The translations under genes were made by a program, and so were the position numbers. Source: Acidithiobacillus ferridurans (GTDB lineage Bacteria > Pseudomonadota > Gammaproteobacteria > Acidithiobacillales > Acidithiobacillaceae). Taken from it: a DNA stretch of 64,000 nt. The notes under the pieces are model-generated. The model worked only from the letters and a program-made list of their open reading frames with translations. It made no database searches and was not told the origin of the DNA. Where the stretch lies: the NCBI RefSeq assembly GCF_003966655.1, contig NZ_AP018795.1, positions 2,311,501 to 2,375,500 of the forward strand, read 5' to 3'. Shown here in pieces: positions 47,394 to 57,211 of this stretch (positions are counted from its first letter, which is position 1; each line of letters starts with the position of its first letter).

Positions 47394-49067
47394 CTATGCC
47401 GTATGCGCCAGAGCCGTCTGCAAATCCGCTTGCGCCTCGCCAATAAGATCGAGATCAAGATCGAAACGTGATTGGAGCTTCTGCACCAAAGTTGGTGTGA
47501 GATAGGCAGGCAGGGTGGGCCCCAGCTTGATTCCCTTGATACCCAGAGCCAGCAGGGAAAGGTGAATGGCGGTAGCCTTTTGTTCAAACCAGGAGAGCAT
47601 GATCGACAACGGCAGGTCATTGACCCCACAATTGAATGCCTCGGCCAGGGCACCCGCTACCCGGATGGCGGAGTGGGCATCATTGCACTGGCCTATATCC
47701 AGCAGGCGGGGGATGCCTCCAATATCTCCGAATTCATGCTTGTTGAATCGATACTTACCGCATCCCAGGGTCATCACTACCGAATCGGCGGGGGCATTAT
47801 CCGCCACCTCCGTGAAGTAGTTGCGCGCCGGAGAAACACCATCGCACCCACCGACGAGGAAGAAGTGGCGAATATCTCCGTGCTTCACCGCATCGACGAT
47901 TTTATCCGCCACACCCAGGAGAGTGTGATGCCCAAAACCGATGGTGATACGCTGCTCTTTTGCATCGGCAGTAAATCCCGGTAATGCCTTGGCGGCCTGG
48001 ATCACCGGGGTGAAATCCCCATTGTCGATATGGCGGACGCCGGGCCACCCCACTGGGCCAAGGGTAAAAATTCGATTTTTATAACTTCTGCCCGGCTCAA
48101 TGATACAGTTGGAAGTCATGACAATGGGCCCAGGGAAATCTGCAAATTCACGCTGCTGATCTTGCCATGCTCCCCCTAGATTCCCGGCCAGATGAGGGTA
48201 TGCCTTGAGCAAGGGATAGGCGTTGGCTGGCAACATCTCCCCATGGGTGTAAACATTGATCCCCTGATCCTTGGTCTGCTCCAGGATTTGTTTGAGATCA
48301 TGGAGATCGTGACCGCTGACCAGGATTGCCTTGCCCTGGATCGGGGAGATGCGCACAGAGGTAATTTCCTGCGCTCCAAAACTGTCCGTATTGGCAACGT
48401 CAAGCAACTCCATCACCTTCAGGTTCAAACGGCCGACTTCCAATGATTCTTCCAACATTTCATCGAGGTCCGTTGGATTACTTGCCAAGTAGTCCAGGAT
48501 TTCCTCTGCCTGTGCGTCGACTTCGTCGCTCTGATAACCCAGGACGCGGGCATGTTGAGCATAAGCGGCTACGCCTTTCATGCCGTAGAGGATGAGGGCA
48601 CGAGCACCGATCACATCGGATCCGAGATGTTCTACGTCGGCGTTTATGGCGACGCTAGGGGCTTGACGCAGCAGTTGTTCCAGACTATCGGCAGGTTGGA
48701 AGAGGGCCGGACCGGACAGGATTTCGGGAGTCTTGCCCTGCTCTCGCGCCGCTTCCTCGTACAATAATTTGATCCGTTCACGCCTTTTGCTGGCCTCCTG
48801 GATCAGGTGGACAAAACGTGTGGCAGTGAAGTTCACATTGGTGAGCGTGGTGAAAAGCCCATAAAAAATGAAGTCGTCCGTATGTCTGTCGGCAACACCC
48901 ATCGCCCGCGCCCGGCGCGCATACTGGGCAATGCCCTTCATAAGGTGCGTGAGAATGTCCTGCAGACCGGCAGTGGCCTCATCCTTGCCGCACGTTCCCG
49001 GCTCACTGGTACAGCCTATTCCGGCGGGGCTGCGGGTGGTTTGTTCGCATTGATAGCAAAACATCAT
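47394..49067 (-). CDS. hcp: Hydroxylamine reductase / hybrid-cluster protein Hcp
   Basis: 557-residue iron-sulfur protein that reduces hydroxylamine and scavenges NO. The N-terminal cluster motif is MMFCYQCEQ with further Cys in [13 protein letters not shown] (Cys4, 7, 19, 26). The hybrid-cluster ligands lie in VSGHDLHDL (His), [12 protein letters not shown] (Glu), TSNCIIEPG (Cys), VGGCDG (Cys), TLGCGKYR (Cys) and [11 protein letters not shown] (Cys). AGGAGACACC precedes the ATG. A DNR/FNR-type box lies 62-75 bases upstream, and a Crp/Fnr regulator is divergent. Confidence 0.95.
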   Translation of the reverse strand: MMFCYQCEQTTRSPAGIGCTSEPGTCGKDEATAGLQDILTHLMKGIAQYARRARAMGVADRHTDDFIFYGLFTTLTNVNFTATRFVHLIQEASKRRERIKLLYEEAAREQGKTPEILSGPALFQPADSLEQLLRQAPSVAINADVEHLGSDVIGARALILYGMKGVAAYAQHARVLGYQSDEVDAQAEEILDYLASNPTDLDEMLEESLEVGRLNLKVMELLDVANTDSFGAQEITSVRISPIQGKAILVSGHDLHDLKQILEQTKDQGINVYTHGEMLPANAYPLLKAYPHLAGNLGGAWQDQQREFADFPGPIVMTSNCIIEPGRSYKNRIFTLGPVGWPGVRHIDNGDFTPVIQAAKALPGFTADAKEQRITIGFGHHTLLGVADKIVDAVKHGDIRHFFLVGGCDGVSPARNYFTEVADNAPADSVVMTLGCGKYRFNKHEFGDIGGIPRLLDIGQCNDAHSAIRVAGALAEAFNCGVNDLPLSIMLSWFEQKATAIHLSLLALGIKGIKLGPTLPAYLTPTLVQKLQSRFDLDLDLIGEAQADLQTALAHTA

Positions 49068-49128
49068 GGTGTCTCCTGAGGTTGTGGTGCTTGTTTGTCA
49101 ACAATATCTGCTGTGATCAGGACCATCC

Positions 49129-49142
49129 TTGATTTCAATCAA
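49129..49142. promoter_or_regulatory. FNR/DNR-type box before hcp
   Basis: TTGATTTCAATCAA is an exact TTGAT-N4-ATCAA palindrome, extended by one base on each side (C and G). It lies 62-75 bases before the hcp ATG, consistent with activation from -41.5. Regulators of the DNR, NnrR and FNR groups recognise this sequence. Confidence 0.82.
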
Positions 49143-49408
49143 GTGGCTGCGCCACTTCCTCATGATCGTCGACGGGAAACCCGTAAGCAAAAGACAGGCG
49201 ATTGACCCTGCCCGGAGATTCGGCGTAACGTATTTAACGTCACACTACGCTCCGCCTATCCCGATCAATTGTCTGGAATCCGGCGGCTGAATCCGCCTGC
49301 GAGACGCCACCCGCAGGCACATAACAGGCTGAGTTATGGTCCGTAAAAGCCGCATCATGGGGTAAAGATGGTTTTAGACACGGTTTTGTTCGCCCAAAAG
49401 CCAGATTG

Positions 49409-50107
49409 ATGACAATCGGCCAAGTAGAGTTAACAGAAATGGAGCGATTGCGCCGAACAGAAATATTCTCTGTCTGGTCGGATGAGGACCTTTCGCATTT
49501 GTTTAAGGGCGCACGTGTTCTGGAGATGAATGTCGGGCAAATCCTTTTCCTCGAAGGCGATGCAGCTACCGCTTTCTATTTTCTTCTGGATGGACAAGTG
49601 AAGCTGGTGACGTCGGCTGCTGACGGCCACGAGAAAATAGTTGATATTTTGCAAGGCGGAGACCTTTTTGCAGAAGCTGTAGCCTTTTTGGGATATCGTT
49701 ATCCTGTGCAGGCAATAGCGGCCATGCCGAGCCGGGTTCTGGAAATTCCCCTTACGATATTTCTCGTCATCCTACAGCAGCATCAGGAGCTGATGCTGCA
49801 AATGTTGGGCAGACTGAGTCTGCGTTTACGTCATTTAATAATGGAGTTGCGACATCTTACTGTGGAATCCGCTGACCAACGGGTTGTAGGATATCTGCTG
49901 GAACTTTGCCCATCGGGAAATTCTCCCGTGAGTTTGCTTCTACCTGCCAAAAAGGCCATGATCGCGGCGCGACTAGGTTTAACCCCGGAAACATTTTCTC
50001 GTGTGTTGAAGCGATTGCGAGAGGAGCATTTGATCACGGTTGAAAAACTCAAGATATACATTCACCGCCCTTCTGCGTTACGGCAATGGGCGAAGGAAGA
50101 CCGCTGA
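49409..50107 (+). CDS. Crp/Fnr-family regulator, DNR-like
   Basis: 232-residue transcription factor from the ATG at 49409. A cyclic-nucleotide-like effector domain (GQILFLEGDAATAFYFLLDG, VDILQGGDLFAEAVAFLG) is followed by a dimer helix and a HTH (KAMIAARLGLTPETFSRVLKR). The N-terminal Cys ligands of FNR are absent, so it resembles DNR/NnrR proteins that sense NO, probably through haem. SRVLKR in the recognition helix carries the Glu-Ser-Arg-like contacts for TTGAT. It is divergent from hcp and probably activates it. Confidence 0.85.
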   Translation: MTIGQVELTEMERLRRTEIFSVWSDEDLSHLFKGARVLEMNVGQILFLEGDAATAFYFLLDGQVKLVTSAADGHEKIVDILQGGDLFAEAVAFLGYRYPVQAIAAMPSRVLEIPLTIFLVILQQHQELMLQMLGRLSLRLRHLIMELRHLTVESADQRVVGYLLELCPSGNSPVSLLLPAKKAMIAARLGLTPETFSRVLKRLREEHLITVEKLKIYIHRPSALRQWAKEDR

Positions 50108-50372
50108 AGAGACACGAACCATGGGGCCTCCAACCGGTTTGTGGCCTGGCAATACCAGGCGATATCAGGCGACCCGGCGGCTTTGCGCTCTCTGCATGGC
50201 GCGCAAAGGCGCCGATTCGGTGATTTTGATCTGTTCCGGTCGCAGGCAGGGCTGCTTGGCCAACACCTCCAGGAATCTAGCATCCAGCAGAGATGGGGCA
50301 AAGCTCCCGGTTTTGCCGGGAGATATTTACCTATTTATGCTGTGCTATTGCTTGGTGACCGTCTTTTGGCCA
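50108..50372. other. Gap with a hairpin between convergent genes
   Basis: 265 bases between the regulator and the oppositely oriented PDC-sensor gene, with no supported gene. A hairpin CTCCCGG-TTTTG-CCGGGAG at 50304-50322 could end transcription from either side; a true T-run is missing. Confidence 0.5.
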
Positions 50373-51401
50373 TCAACCATTATTCCATAACGTATGATCT
50401 CTTTTGAGAAAGTCGTCATGCGAAATATAATGAGAGCAATCGGAGGAAAATGTCAACCCTACGGTGCCGTTAAAGATGTTGACAGATCCTGAGCGCAAAT
50501 AAAATATTCCTTGCATAAATCTCAATGTTCGTAAATTGCTCAATATTTTCCGGACCTCTTGCTGGGGTACCACAGCTTCATCCGGATATGGACGCTTGGG
50601 ATACGCCAAGCAAATATTGGGGTCTATCAGTTCGTCTATAGTCAGCAGACGGTACCGATACGGATCATCCATCACCCAGAGTATGGCTTGGCTGCTAGAG
50701 AAATGGAGAATTATATGGTATACACCATGTACGAGTATCAATTCTTCCACGACACTAAGCACGGTATCCAGATGTCTATCCATTTTGCTTTCGGAACGCA
50801 TCTTCGTATCGGCCGTATCCGATATGAATGGGTCTCCTTCAAACCGCCGGGGATACCGGGGCTCTTCGTATATTTCGCCTGCCTGAGGCAAGTCCCTCAA
50901 GGCAAAATCCGCACCGATGAAACCGAGAAGTGTGCCGTCGGTGTCACGCACAAATTGGACGGCGGTCAACGAAGGCCGTAGCGCATGCAGACTGATATAG
51001 GCTTCGCACAACAGAAAGTCGACAGCTTGGACCCCTTCTCGTATGTAGGGCCACTGCTGATACTGCGCTTCACGATATTTGTTAGAATACTCGGCAGCCA
51101 GCAAGGCTTCTCTGACATATGGCCGGTCCGATCGATCCCGGCCAAAGTGCTCGGCGAGCAGACCTTCACGGCTGATGTTGGACGTTATCTGCACTCCGCC
51201 GGTGTCCAACACATATAAAAACTTACAGTACGGTACGTTGGAGAATGCCTCGCTCAATGCAGTCTCCATTTTTGGACGGTCACCCCACACACGACTGCAT
51301 GCATCTGCCAGGCGCCGCATTGGCTCGTACAGCAACCCGGTAAGCAACGCGCGTTGCTGAAAAACCCGTCTTGGCAGGGAAGAGTCTTCTAGCGCTGTCA
51401 T
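50373..51401 (-). CDS. PDC-sensor-domain protein beside dabA
   Basis: 342 residues. Residues about 10-180 look like an extracytoplasmic-type PDC/Cache sensor fold (RRLADACSRVWGDRPKMETA, YVLDTGGVQITSNISREGLL, YVREALLAAEYSNKYREAQY, TAVQFVRDTDGTLLGFIGAD), but no signal peptide or membrane helix precedes it, so it would be cytoplasmic. The C-terminal 140 residues are an alpha/beta region with no known output domain. It lies 126 bases after dabA on the same strand and may sense bicarbonate or another small ligand for that system; this is inference. Confidence 0.65.
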   Translation of the reverse strand: MTALEDSSLPRRVFQQRALLTGLLYEPMRRLADACSRVWGDRPKMETALSEAFSNVPYCKFLYVLDTGGVQITSNISREGLLAEHFGRDRSDRPYVREALLAAEYSNKYREAQYQQWPYIREGVQAVDFLLCEAYISLHALRPSLTAVQFVRDTDGTLLGFIGADFALRDLPQAGEIYEEPRYPRRFEGDPFISDTADTKMRSESKMDRHLDTVLSVVEELILVHGVYHIILHFSSSQAILWVMDDPYRYRLLTIDELIDPNICLAYPKRPYPDEAVVPQQEVRKILSNLRTLRFMQGIFYLRSGSVNIFNGTVGLTFSSDCSHYISHDDFLKRDHTLWNNG

Positions 51402-51527
51402 AAAAAAGAAATCTCCATTGTGGCTTGCGTCTCCTGCCGGCGTTGGACGGCTCTCTTACACATATCTTGCATCTTCCCTCCAATGGCTGTCTCTAGCAAG
51501 ACCAGGTTTGCAATGCGGCAGAAATTT

Positions 51528-54005
51528 TCACGTCATCCGTGGCCACTGCTTGTCGCATACGCGACGGTAAACACTGCCATCATCATCAATTTGGAAGAGA
51601 TAAAGCCAACCATTATCCACCAGTTCTCGGACGAGAATGTGGCGGGAAATGATGCTCTCCATCTCTGCCTGCGGAGCCTCAATCACCACGTTGAGACGGA
51701 CCGGCTCATGGATCCAACGCTTACCGTCGTGCAGGGACTGCAAGGCAAAACCGACACGCAAATCCCCTCCATTCCCCTCTAAAACGCCGATAGATCCCCC
51801 AACGACATTATGTAGCACTTTATTGCCGCTGCCGAAACGCAGATTGTCTACCATGGAGCCGTAGTATTGCATGTTGATCCAGTTTGCCACCACCATGGGT
51901 GCGGTCATAATCAACTCCAATGTGGAGAAGCCCGCGTCCTTATGCCAGTCATAGTCATGCAAAAAAGCCCGACCTTCCAAGTCAACACCCCTTGTCCTCT
52001 GGCGGGGGGCTGCGATAAAAGCGGCGTTGCCTGCTAGTGCCCATTCGGGTCTGACCTCGGCCCAGTCCCGAGTGCGTCGCCGCATATCGCGCGTGACCAC
52101 CTCAGGAGCTTGAGAGGCCGTACCCAGCAGGGTGGCGCGCTCCAACCGCGTAAGCTCACCCGCATCCGCCAGCCATTGGCGGAGTTGCGCCAGATCTTTG
52201 GCGTGTGTTGTCGGCAAATCTTCCGTATCAAAGATCGTCACTTCATCGGTTGTGGTGTCATGCAATCCGGCGATAAAATAGGTGTCTTTCGGAATTTTAA
52301 GCCCTTTTTCCTCAAGACCCCGGCGGGTCGCCGGATCGTTTAGCAAGGTTACCGCAATCCTGGCACTGGCTTCTCCCGTCTGCCCGGCACAAGCACCGCA
52401 ATCGAGTCCAGTCCCCTGTGGATTATTGACCGTAGTGCTGCCATGGCCTGCCAACAAGATCAGGCGTGCGAATGTCTGCGTCAGCCCCATGTTTTTAAGG
52501 ATGAATTCTCCGACACCCGCCCGCTCAGTTTCTGGTATTCCGGTACTTTTCGCACTGGATTTACCGTTACCGCTAGCGATCAAGCGTGGGCGCAATCTCT
52601 GTTTCGTCCCACTATCAAGGCCCCTTTCGTCCGGATGGGGTACGGTGCGAGTCCAACCCATGCTGTCACCGAAAAGCTTCGGGGCATATAGCAACCCGGT
52701 GGCTTCCACAAAGGTGAAAGTCGACACTGCTGATGTTTTGAAACTCTTCCAGGCGGTGGCTACCCGTAGGCGTAATTGCCTTTTTGCGGCATGCCGTTGC
52801 GTTTCATCCTCGCTTGCATGACTCAGGTCCTCGCACACCCGATAAGGCGGATTGAAAATGACTGGGAGATGCCCCTTAGGCGCATTCGAACCGAATGGGA
52901 CGTATTCCATGAGTACGCCAAAGAAACCCGCAAAGCCCAAGGTTTGAATGCCTGGAGCCACTGTTTCCAGTGCCCGGCGGATGATTTCGGAGCGCACGTC
53001 TATGCAAAACGCAGCCTGCGCCACGGGTCGCTCAATGACTGTATTGCTTGGCCTCGATGCTTCTTTTAGTGATTTGATTAATGACCGCTGATAGCCGATC
53101 TCCAGCGCGGTTTGCAAAATGGCATCAACATGCTCCGACGGTTTTTCTATCGCCCTATTTTGTTGGGTGTGCAACATCAGGTGCCATTGTTTTCGTACGG
53201 CGATATCTGCGCAGGTCTTGTGAAGAATGGCATCCCAACACACGCGGATGGCGAGAAGATCACGCAAGGATTGATCGGTCTCACCCTTCAATTCGGCCTG
53301 CCAACGCAAATATCTAGCCCAACCCGCCCAGCCGCCGATACTCAGGAGTGCTGCAAAGAGATAATCATCGATCAGATCGAACGGGACGGAGAGTTCCTTC
53401 AGAGCCAAGGCAATGGCCGTTTCAGCGGCTGCCGGGAGTGCGGCGGCCGCTTCTCCAATCCCGCGCAAACCGACCATTCGCGGGCTCTTGTCGAAATGCA
53501 TGAACTTTAACCAAGCCTGATACATCGGGTCATCGCGCCACGGCATGCTCCATGTGGCCTGCCCCTCGTCAAAGTACGCCGCGCAATATTGGCTAATCCT
53601 TTCCACAACGAAGCCTGGCCAATCCCGACGATCATCGGCAAACATGGCATCCGCGAAGACCGGAAAGGGCACGTTCCGGCTTGCCGATCGTTGTTTCATC
53701 GCCTGCTTGAGCTGGGTAACACTCCAATTGCTGTGCATTTCCTTCAGTGCTTCGTCTAAATCCTCTTGGGTGATCCGTCCGTTGGCGATCTGTTCTTCAT
53801 AATATGGCCGCGGCATGGTCAGTCCCTTGCCAGTGATTTTGCGAAGCGTCTGATCCGCTCGCCAAAATGGTTGATCGCGCAAGCCAACGTATGGATTTAC
53901 TGCAACAAAGTGCTTGAGCGGCCAGAGTGGAGCAATTCTCTGGCATGCTTTCTCAATGTTCGCTTTGATGTCCTGATATGACTTTATTGTCGCTGGTGTT
54001 GGCAT
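51528..54005 (-). CDS. dabA: DabA subunit of DAB inorganic-carbon transporter (DUF2309)
   Basis: 825-residue cytoplasmic subunit with a beta-carbonic-anhydrase-like site; with DabB it makes and traps bicarbonate from CO2 using the proton or sodium gradient. The zinc ligands described in Halothiobacillus DabA are all found: Cys334 and Asp336 in AAFCIDVRSE, His521 in LLAGHGST and Cys536 in GTGLDCGACAG, with the same 15-residue spacing between the last two. The start is 2 bases after the dabB stop. The gene is intact and full length. Confidence 0.93.
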   Translation of the reverse strand: MPTPATIKSYQDIKANIEKACQRIAPLWPLKHFVAVNPYVGLRDQPFWRADQTLRKITGKGLTMPRPYYEEQIANGRITQEDLDEALKEMHSNWSVTQLKQAMKQRSASRNVPFPVFADAMFADDRRDWPGFVVERISQYCAAYFDEGQATWSMPWRDDPMYQAWLKFMHFDKSPRMVGLRGIGEAAAALPAAAETAIALALKELSVPFDLIDDYLFAALLSIGGWAGWARYLRWQAELKGETDQSLRDLLAIRVCWDAILHKTCADIAVRKQWHLMLHTQQNRAIEKPSEHVDAILQTALEIGYQRSLIKSLKEASRPSNTVIERPVAQAAFCIDVRSEIIRRALETVAPGIQTLGFAGFFGVLMEYVPFGSNAPKGHLPVIFNPPYRVCEDLSHASEDETQRHAAKRQLRLRVATAWKSFKTSAVSTFTFVEATGLLYAPKLFGDSMGWTRTVPHPDERGLDSGTKQRLRPRLIASGNGKSSAKSTGIPETERAGVGEFILKNMGLTQTFARLILLAGHGSTTVNNPQGTGLDCGACAGQTGEASARIAVTLLNDPATRRGLEEKGLKIPKDTYFIAGLHDTTTDEVTIFDTEDLPTTHAKDLAQLRQWLADAGELTRLERATLLGTASQAPEVVTRDMRRRTRDWAEVRPEWALAGNAAFIAAPRQRTRGVDLEGRAFLHDYDWHKDAGFSTLELIMTAPMVVANWINMQYYGSMVDNLRFGSGNKVLHNVVGGSIGVLEGNGGDLRVGFALQSLHDGKRWIHEPVRLNVVIEAPQAEMESIISRHILVRELVDNGWLYLFQIDDDGSVYRRVCDKQWPRMT

Positions 54006-54007
54006 GC

Positions 54008-55648
54008 CTACTCCTCCGGGAACCGAACTTGTGGATTTGCCGCGTCCACCGTTTTTCCTATCTTCGATGCGTGCAGAAAGGCCATCTGGCTAAAAACAAG
54101 ATCAACATACAGTCCATTATATAGGTTCACATATACGGCCTGCCAAAAAGCCGACTTCTGCAGACGGGGCAAAAGTTGCTGAATGTGCAACAAGGAAAGA
54201 AAAGCCACGACGATAAGCGCCAGTAACCAGATTGGAATACGATCAGCCTGCACGGTATCACTGGGAATGCTGGTTCCCAGCAAGTCGCTAGACAGATCAT
54301 GCAGCCCAAAATAGGCTGAACAGACCATGATGCTTAACAGAGCCACTCGGGAAAGCAATGTGCCGGCTCCGACTCCGGACCTATTGAGGGCTTGCAGCAG
54401 AAGCTGACCCATCGCAATGGCGACGATGGCGCCGATCGTCAGCAAAGTAGGTTGCTTTTGCAAATCGATGCCAAATGCCATGGCAACTACAAAGGTCACT
54501 ATCCCTGATATAACAATTGCCAATTCCGCTCGTCCGAGCGTTTGCGTTGTAGTGAGCTTCTGGATCGTCGGTCCACGGAAATTGTCTACCACACTTCCGG
54601 AAGACAGGAACGCATGCGCCTTATAGACGGAGTGAGCGATAATATGGAGTACGGCGATACTGTACAAACCCAAACCGCATTCCATGAGCATGAAACCTAG
54701 CTGCGCAGAAGTGGAATACGCCAGTGATTCTTTGATATTGGTTTCCGTCATCATCATGAGAGATGCCACTGTTACAGATAAAAGTCCCGCAAGAATGAGT
54801 GCGGTCCAGGCCCAGCTTACGTGGGTGATCATGGGACTGACACGCAAGAGAAGGAATGCCCCGGTATAAATGAGCCCTGCGTGTAATAGTGCCGAAACCT
54901 GCGTGGGGGACTCCATAACCTGAATAAGCCAACCATGCAATGGAAATATTCCGCTCTTTAAAATAGCACAGAGTACAATCAGGCCTGTTGCGATCTGCAA
55001 GCTGGCAGGAAGACTTCCGTGCCACGTGTGCATCCACTGTGCGATTCCTGAAAACTCTGCTCTTCCTGTGGTCCGTGCTATCAGAAGAAATGCGGTGAAA
55101 AGGCTCACGTCAGCGATACGCGAAAACAAATACTTTTTGCGTGCCGCAATCACGGCGATCGGACGTTCGCGGTAGAATATCAATAACTGGTGTAAAAACA
55201 GACTGGCGGCGACAAATGAAATCCAGAATCCCCAGATATTATCTGTCACAATCAGTACTAGAAATGCTCCAACGGTCAGACTCAGCCACCGGTGGAACTG
55301 TCCCTCATGGGCGTCCCCTACCATATACGAAGCGGAATACCGAGAGACAATCATTCCCATAAAGGAGACCAACACGAACATGACGAACGTCAACGGATTA
55401 ATCAATACTCGGACCGCAAATGAGCCTAGTTCCCATGGAAGATGGATCGACAGTAGGGTCTGCGAATGCTGTATTATCGCCAAATATATTGTCGTAGCAG
55501 CGATGCTACAAAGCAGTGCAAACCAATTGGCACCGTTGCTCAGCGTCTTGACCCAGCGCGCATGATGGTCCGCGCGGATTCCTACAAGTAAACCCACCAA
55601 TAGCAATGGCCATGGTGCAACCAACATAAGAAGAGAGGATGCAATCAT
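54008..55648 (-). CDS. dabB: DabB subunit, NuoL-like cation-conducting membrane protein
   Basis: 546 residues with about 13-15 membrane helices, related to the NuoL/MrpA antiporter family. Conserved charged positions include Lys in ILKSGIFPLHGWLIQVMESP and Glu/His in the helices around SYMVGDAHEGQFHRWLSLTV and HIIAHSVYKAHAFLSSG. It would power DabA by proton flow. The ATG at 55648 has CAGGAG upstream. The operon dabB-dabA is followed by a PDC-sensor gene. Confidence 0.9.
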   Translation of the reverse strand: MIASSLLMLVAPWPLLLVGLLVGIRADHHARWVKTLSNGANWFALLCSIAATTIYLAIIQHSQTLLSIHLPWELGSFAVRVLINPLTFVMFVLVSFMGMIVSRYSASYMVGDAHEGQFHRWLSLTVGAFLVLIVTDNIWGFWISFVAASLFLHQLLIFYRERPIAVIAARKKYLFSRIADVSLFTAFLLIARTTGRAEFSGIAQWMHTWHGSLPASLQIATGLIVLCAILKSGIFPLHGWLIQVMESPTQVSALLHAGLIYTGAFLLLRVSPMITHVSWAWTALILAGLLSVTVASLMMMTETNIKESLAYSTSAQLGFMLMECGLGLYSIAVLHIIAHSVYKAHAFLSSGSVVDNFRGPTIQKLTTTQTLGRAELAIVISGIVTFVVAMAFGIDLQKQPTLLTIGAIVAIAMGQLLLQALNRSGVGAGTLLSRVALLSIMVCSAYFGLHDLSSDLLGTSIPSDTVQADRIPIWLLALIVVAFLSLLHIQQLLPRLQKSAFWQAVYVNLYNGLYVDLVFSQMAFLHASKIGKTVDAANPQVRFPEE

Positions 55649-55951
55649 TCACAACTCCTGCGTGAAGTCAGAAATGTAGCTCGGTGACCATTTGCTACAG
55701 TCTTGCGAAGTGAACAGTAACCTGTACATCGATAAATAATAAGTTAAGATTTTTAACCATGATGTTTTACTTATATAAATGGGTTATGGATCGGCACTCT
55801 AGTTGCTATTACGTAGAAGGCAGTAGTGACGGTAGGATTGGATATAGTGGAGGTGCTGATGATGGCCGGGGTGTTTTACCGCACGGGGGCGTTACGGTCG
55901 GGTTGAGGGCGCCATCTTCACGATGGCGGCGACTTCATCGCCACCTGTGGA
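55649..55951. other. Regulatory gap between glcF end and dabB start
   Basis: 303 bases without a supported gene. It should hold the dabB promoter. The inverted repeat GTTAA-GATTT-TTAAC (55743-55757) has the T-N11-A shape of LysR-type operators such as CbbR sites, 95-109 bases before the dabB ATG. A hairpin at 55910-55928 lies after glcF. Confidence 0.5.
55910..55928 (-). terminator. Hairpin after glcF, no U-run
   Basis: The 7-base stem CGCCATC/GATGGCG with a 5-base loop begins 23 bases after the glcF stop on the minus strand. There is no T-run, so it is a weak candidate for the operon's end. Confidence 0.4.
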
Positions 55952-57202
55952 TCAGTCGCTACAATCCTCCAACAGAGGAGCCAGGGCATCGGCACACAGA
56001 TCCAGCCAATGGCAAACCGGTGTCTCACTGCCGCTTTGAAGGTGTATTTGGCAGCCCACGTTGGCCGTGGCGATGCAGTCCGGCTGCCCTGCCTGCAAAG
56101 CCTCCAGTTTCTGATTGCGTAGCTGCTGGGATAGGGTAGGCTGCAAAATAGAGTAACTGCCTGCTGAACCACAACAAAGATGGCTATCTCGAACATTGGT
56201 TAATTGGTAGCCGGCTTGTTGTAAGAGCGTTTCGACCCTGCCTTGCAAGCGCTGGGCATGTTGCAGAGAACAGGGCGCATGGAAGGCGACTGTGCCGCGA
56301 TTAGCGGCCACGAAAGGAATTTCCCCGGCGTGTTCCAGAAGCCATTCACTGGGATCGCAGGCCAGAGCGGCGACACGCGCAGCCTTTTCAGCATAGTGCG
56401 GGTCGTTTTGTAACGCTTCCCCGTATTCCTTGACCATGCTGCCACAGCCGCTGGCGCTGACCAGAATGGCTTCAGCGCCGGCTTCGATCAGCGGCCACCA
56501 GGCGTCGATATTGCGACGCATATAGTTGTGCGCTTCGTTGTGTGCGTTGAGGTGCAGGCTGAGGGCACCACAGCAACCGGCGCTGGCAGGCACATCGACA
56601 GCCACACCGAGGGAGCCGAGTATTTGCTCCAGCGCCACCCCGGTCGAGGGGGTCATGACGCTTTGCACGCATCCGGCGAGGGCAATGACCCGGTGCGTCG
56701 CATGGAACGTGACCCGGGGCGCCTTCAGTCGGGGCTTGGGCAGGGTCGGAACCATGCGCGCCAAAGCATCCGGCAACAGGGGCTTAAAGATGTCACCGAG
56801 TCGTACCAGCAGATGGAAGCGCTCGGGATGGGGAACAATGGCGCGCAGCAGGCGGCGCTTCAGCCGCTCCAGTGTCGAGCGGCCCACTTCTGCCTCAATA
56901 TGCGCGCGGCCGATTTCCGCCAGCCGCGCGTAGCGCACGCCGGAAGGACAGGTGGTTTCGCAGGCGCGGCAGGTGAGACAGCGGTCCAGATGTTCCAGGG
57001 TATGTTCCGTGGCCGGGGCACCGGCGAGGAATTCCTTGATGAGGTAGATGCGACCACGCGGACCATCCAGTTCATCGCCGAGAATCTGGTAGGTGGGGCA
57101 GGTGGCGGTACAGAAGCCGCAGTGGACGCAGCTGCGCAGTATGGCATCGGCTTCGGTTACGCTGGGATCATTTTGGAAGCGGGGGGCGATATGGGTTTGC
57201 AT
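55952..57202 (-). CDS. glcF: Glycolate oxidase iron-sulfur subunit GlcF
   Basis: 416-residue electron-transfer subunit of membrane-linked glycolate oxidase. Two [4Fe-4S] motifs are seen: CVHCGFCTATCPTYQ (about residues 30-45) and CLTCRACETTCPSGVRY (about 80-96). Two CCG domains follow (ALAGCVQSVMTPS with SAGCCGALSLHLN; VAFHAPCSLQHAQR with LCCGSAGSYS). Together with GlcD and GlcE it oxidises glycolate to glyoxylate, feeding electrons to quinone. The start is 9 bases after glcE. Confidence 0.93.
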   Translation of the reverse strand: MQTHIAPRFQNDPSVTEADAILRSCVHCGFCTATCPTYQILGDELDGPRGRIYLIKEFLAGAPATEHTLEHLDRCLTCRACETTCPSGVRYARLAEIGRAHIEAEVGRSTLERLKRRLLRAIVPHPERFHLLVRLGDIFKPLLPDALARMVPTLPKPRLKAPRVTFHATHRVIALAGCVQSVMTPSTGVALEQILGSLGVAVDVPASAGCCGALSLHLNAHNEAHNYMRRNIDAWWPLIEAGAEAILVSASGCGSMVKEYGEALQNDPHYAEKAARVAALACDPSEWLLEHAGEIPFVAANRGTVAFHAPCSLQHAQRLQGRVETLLQQAGYQLTNVRDSHLCCGSAGSYSILQPTLSQQLRNQKLEALQAGQPDCIATANVGCQIHLQSGSETPVCHWLDLCADALAPLLEDCSD

Positions 57203-57211
57203 GGGCAGACC

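Noticed and set aside
50062-50301. Cys-rich minus-strand frame between the DNR-like gene and the PDC-sensor gene
   Set aside because: It overlaps the regulator's 3' end, has no ribosome-binding site and no spacing of Cys typical for a metal site.
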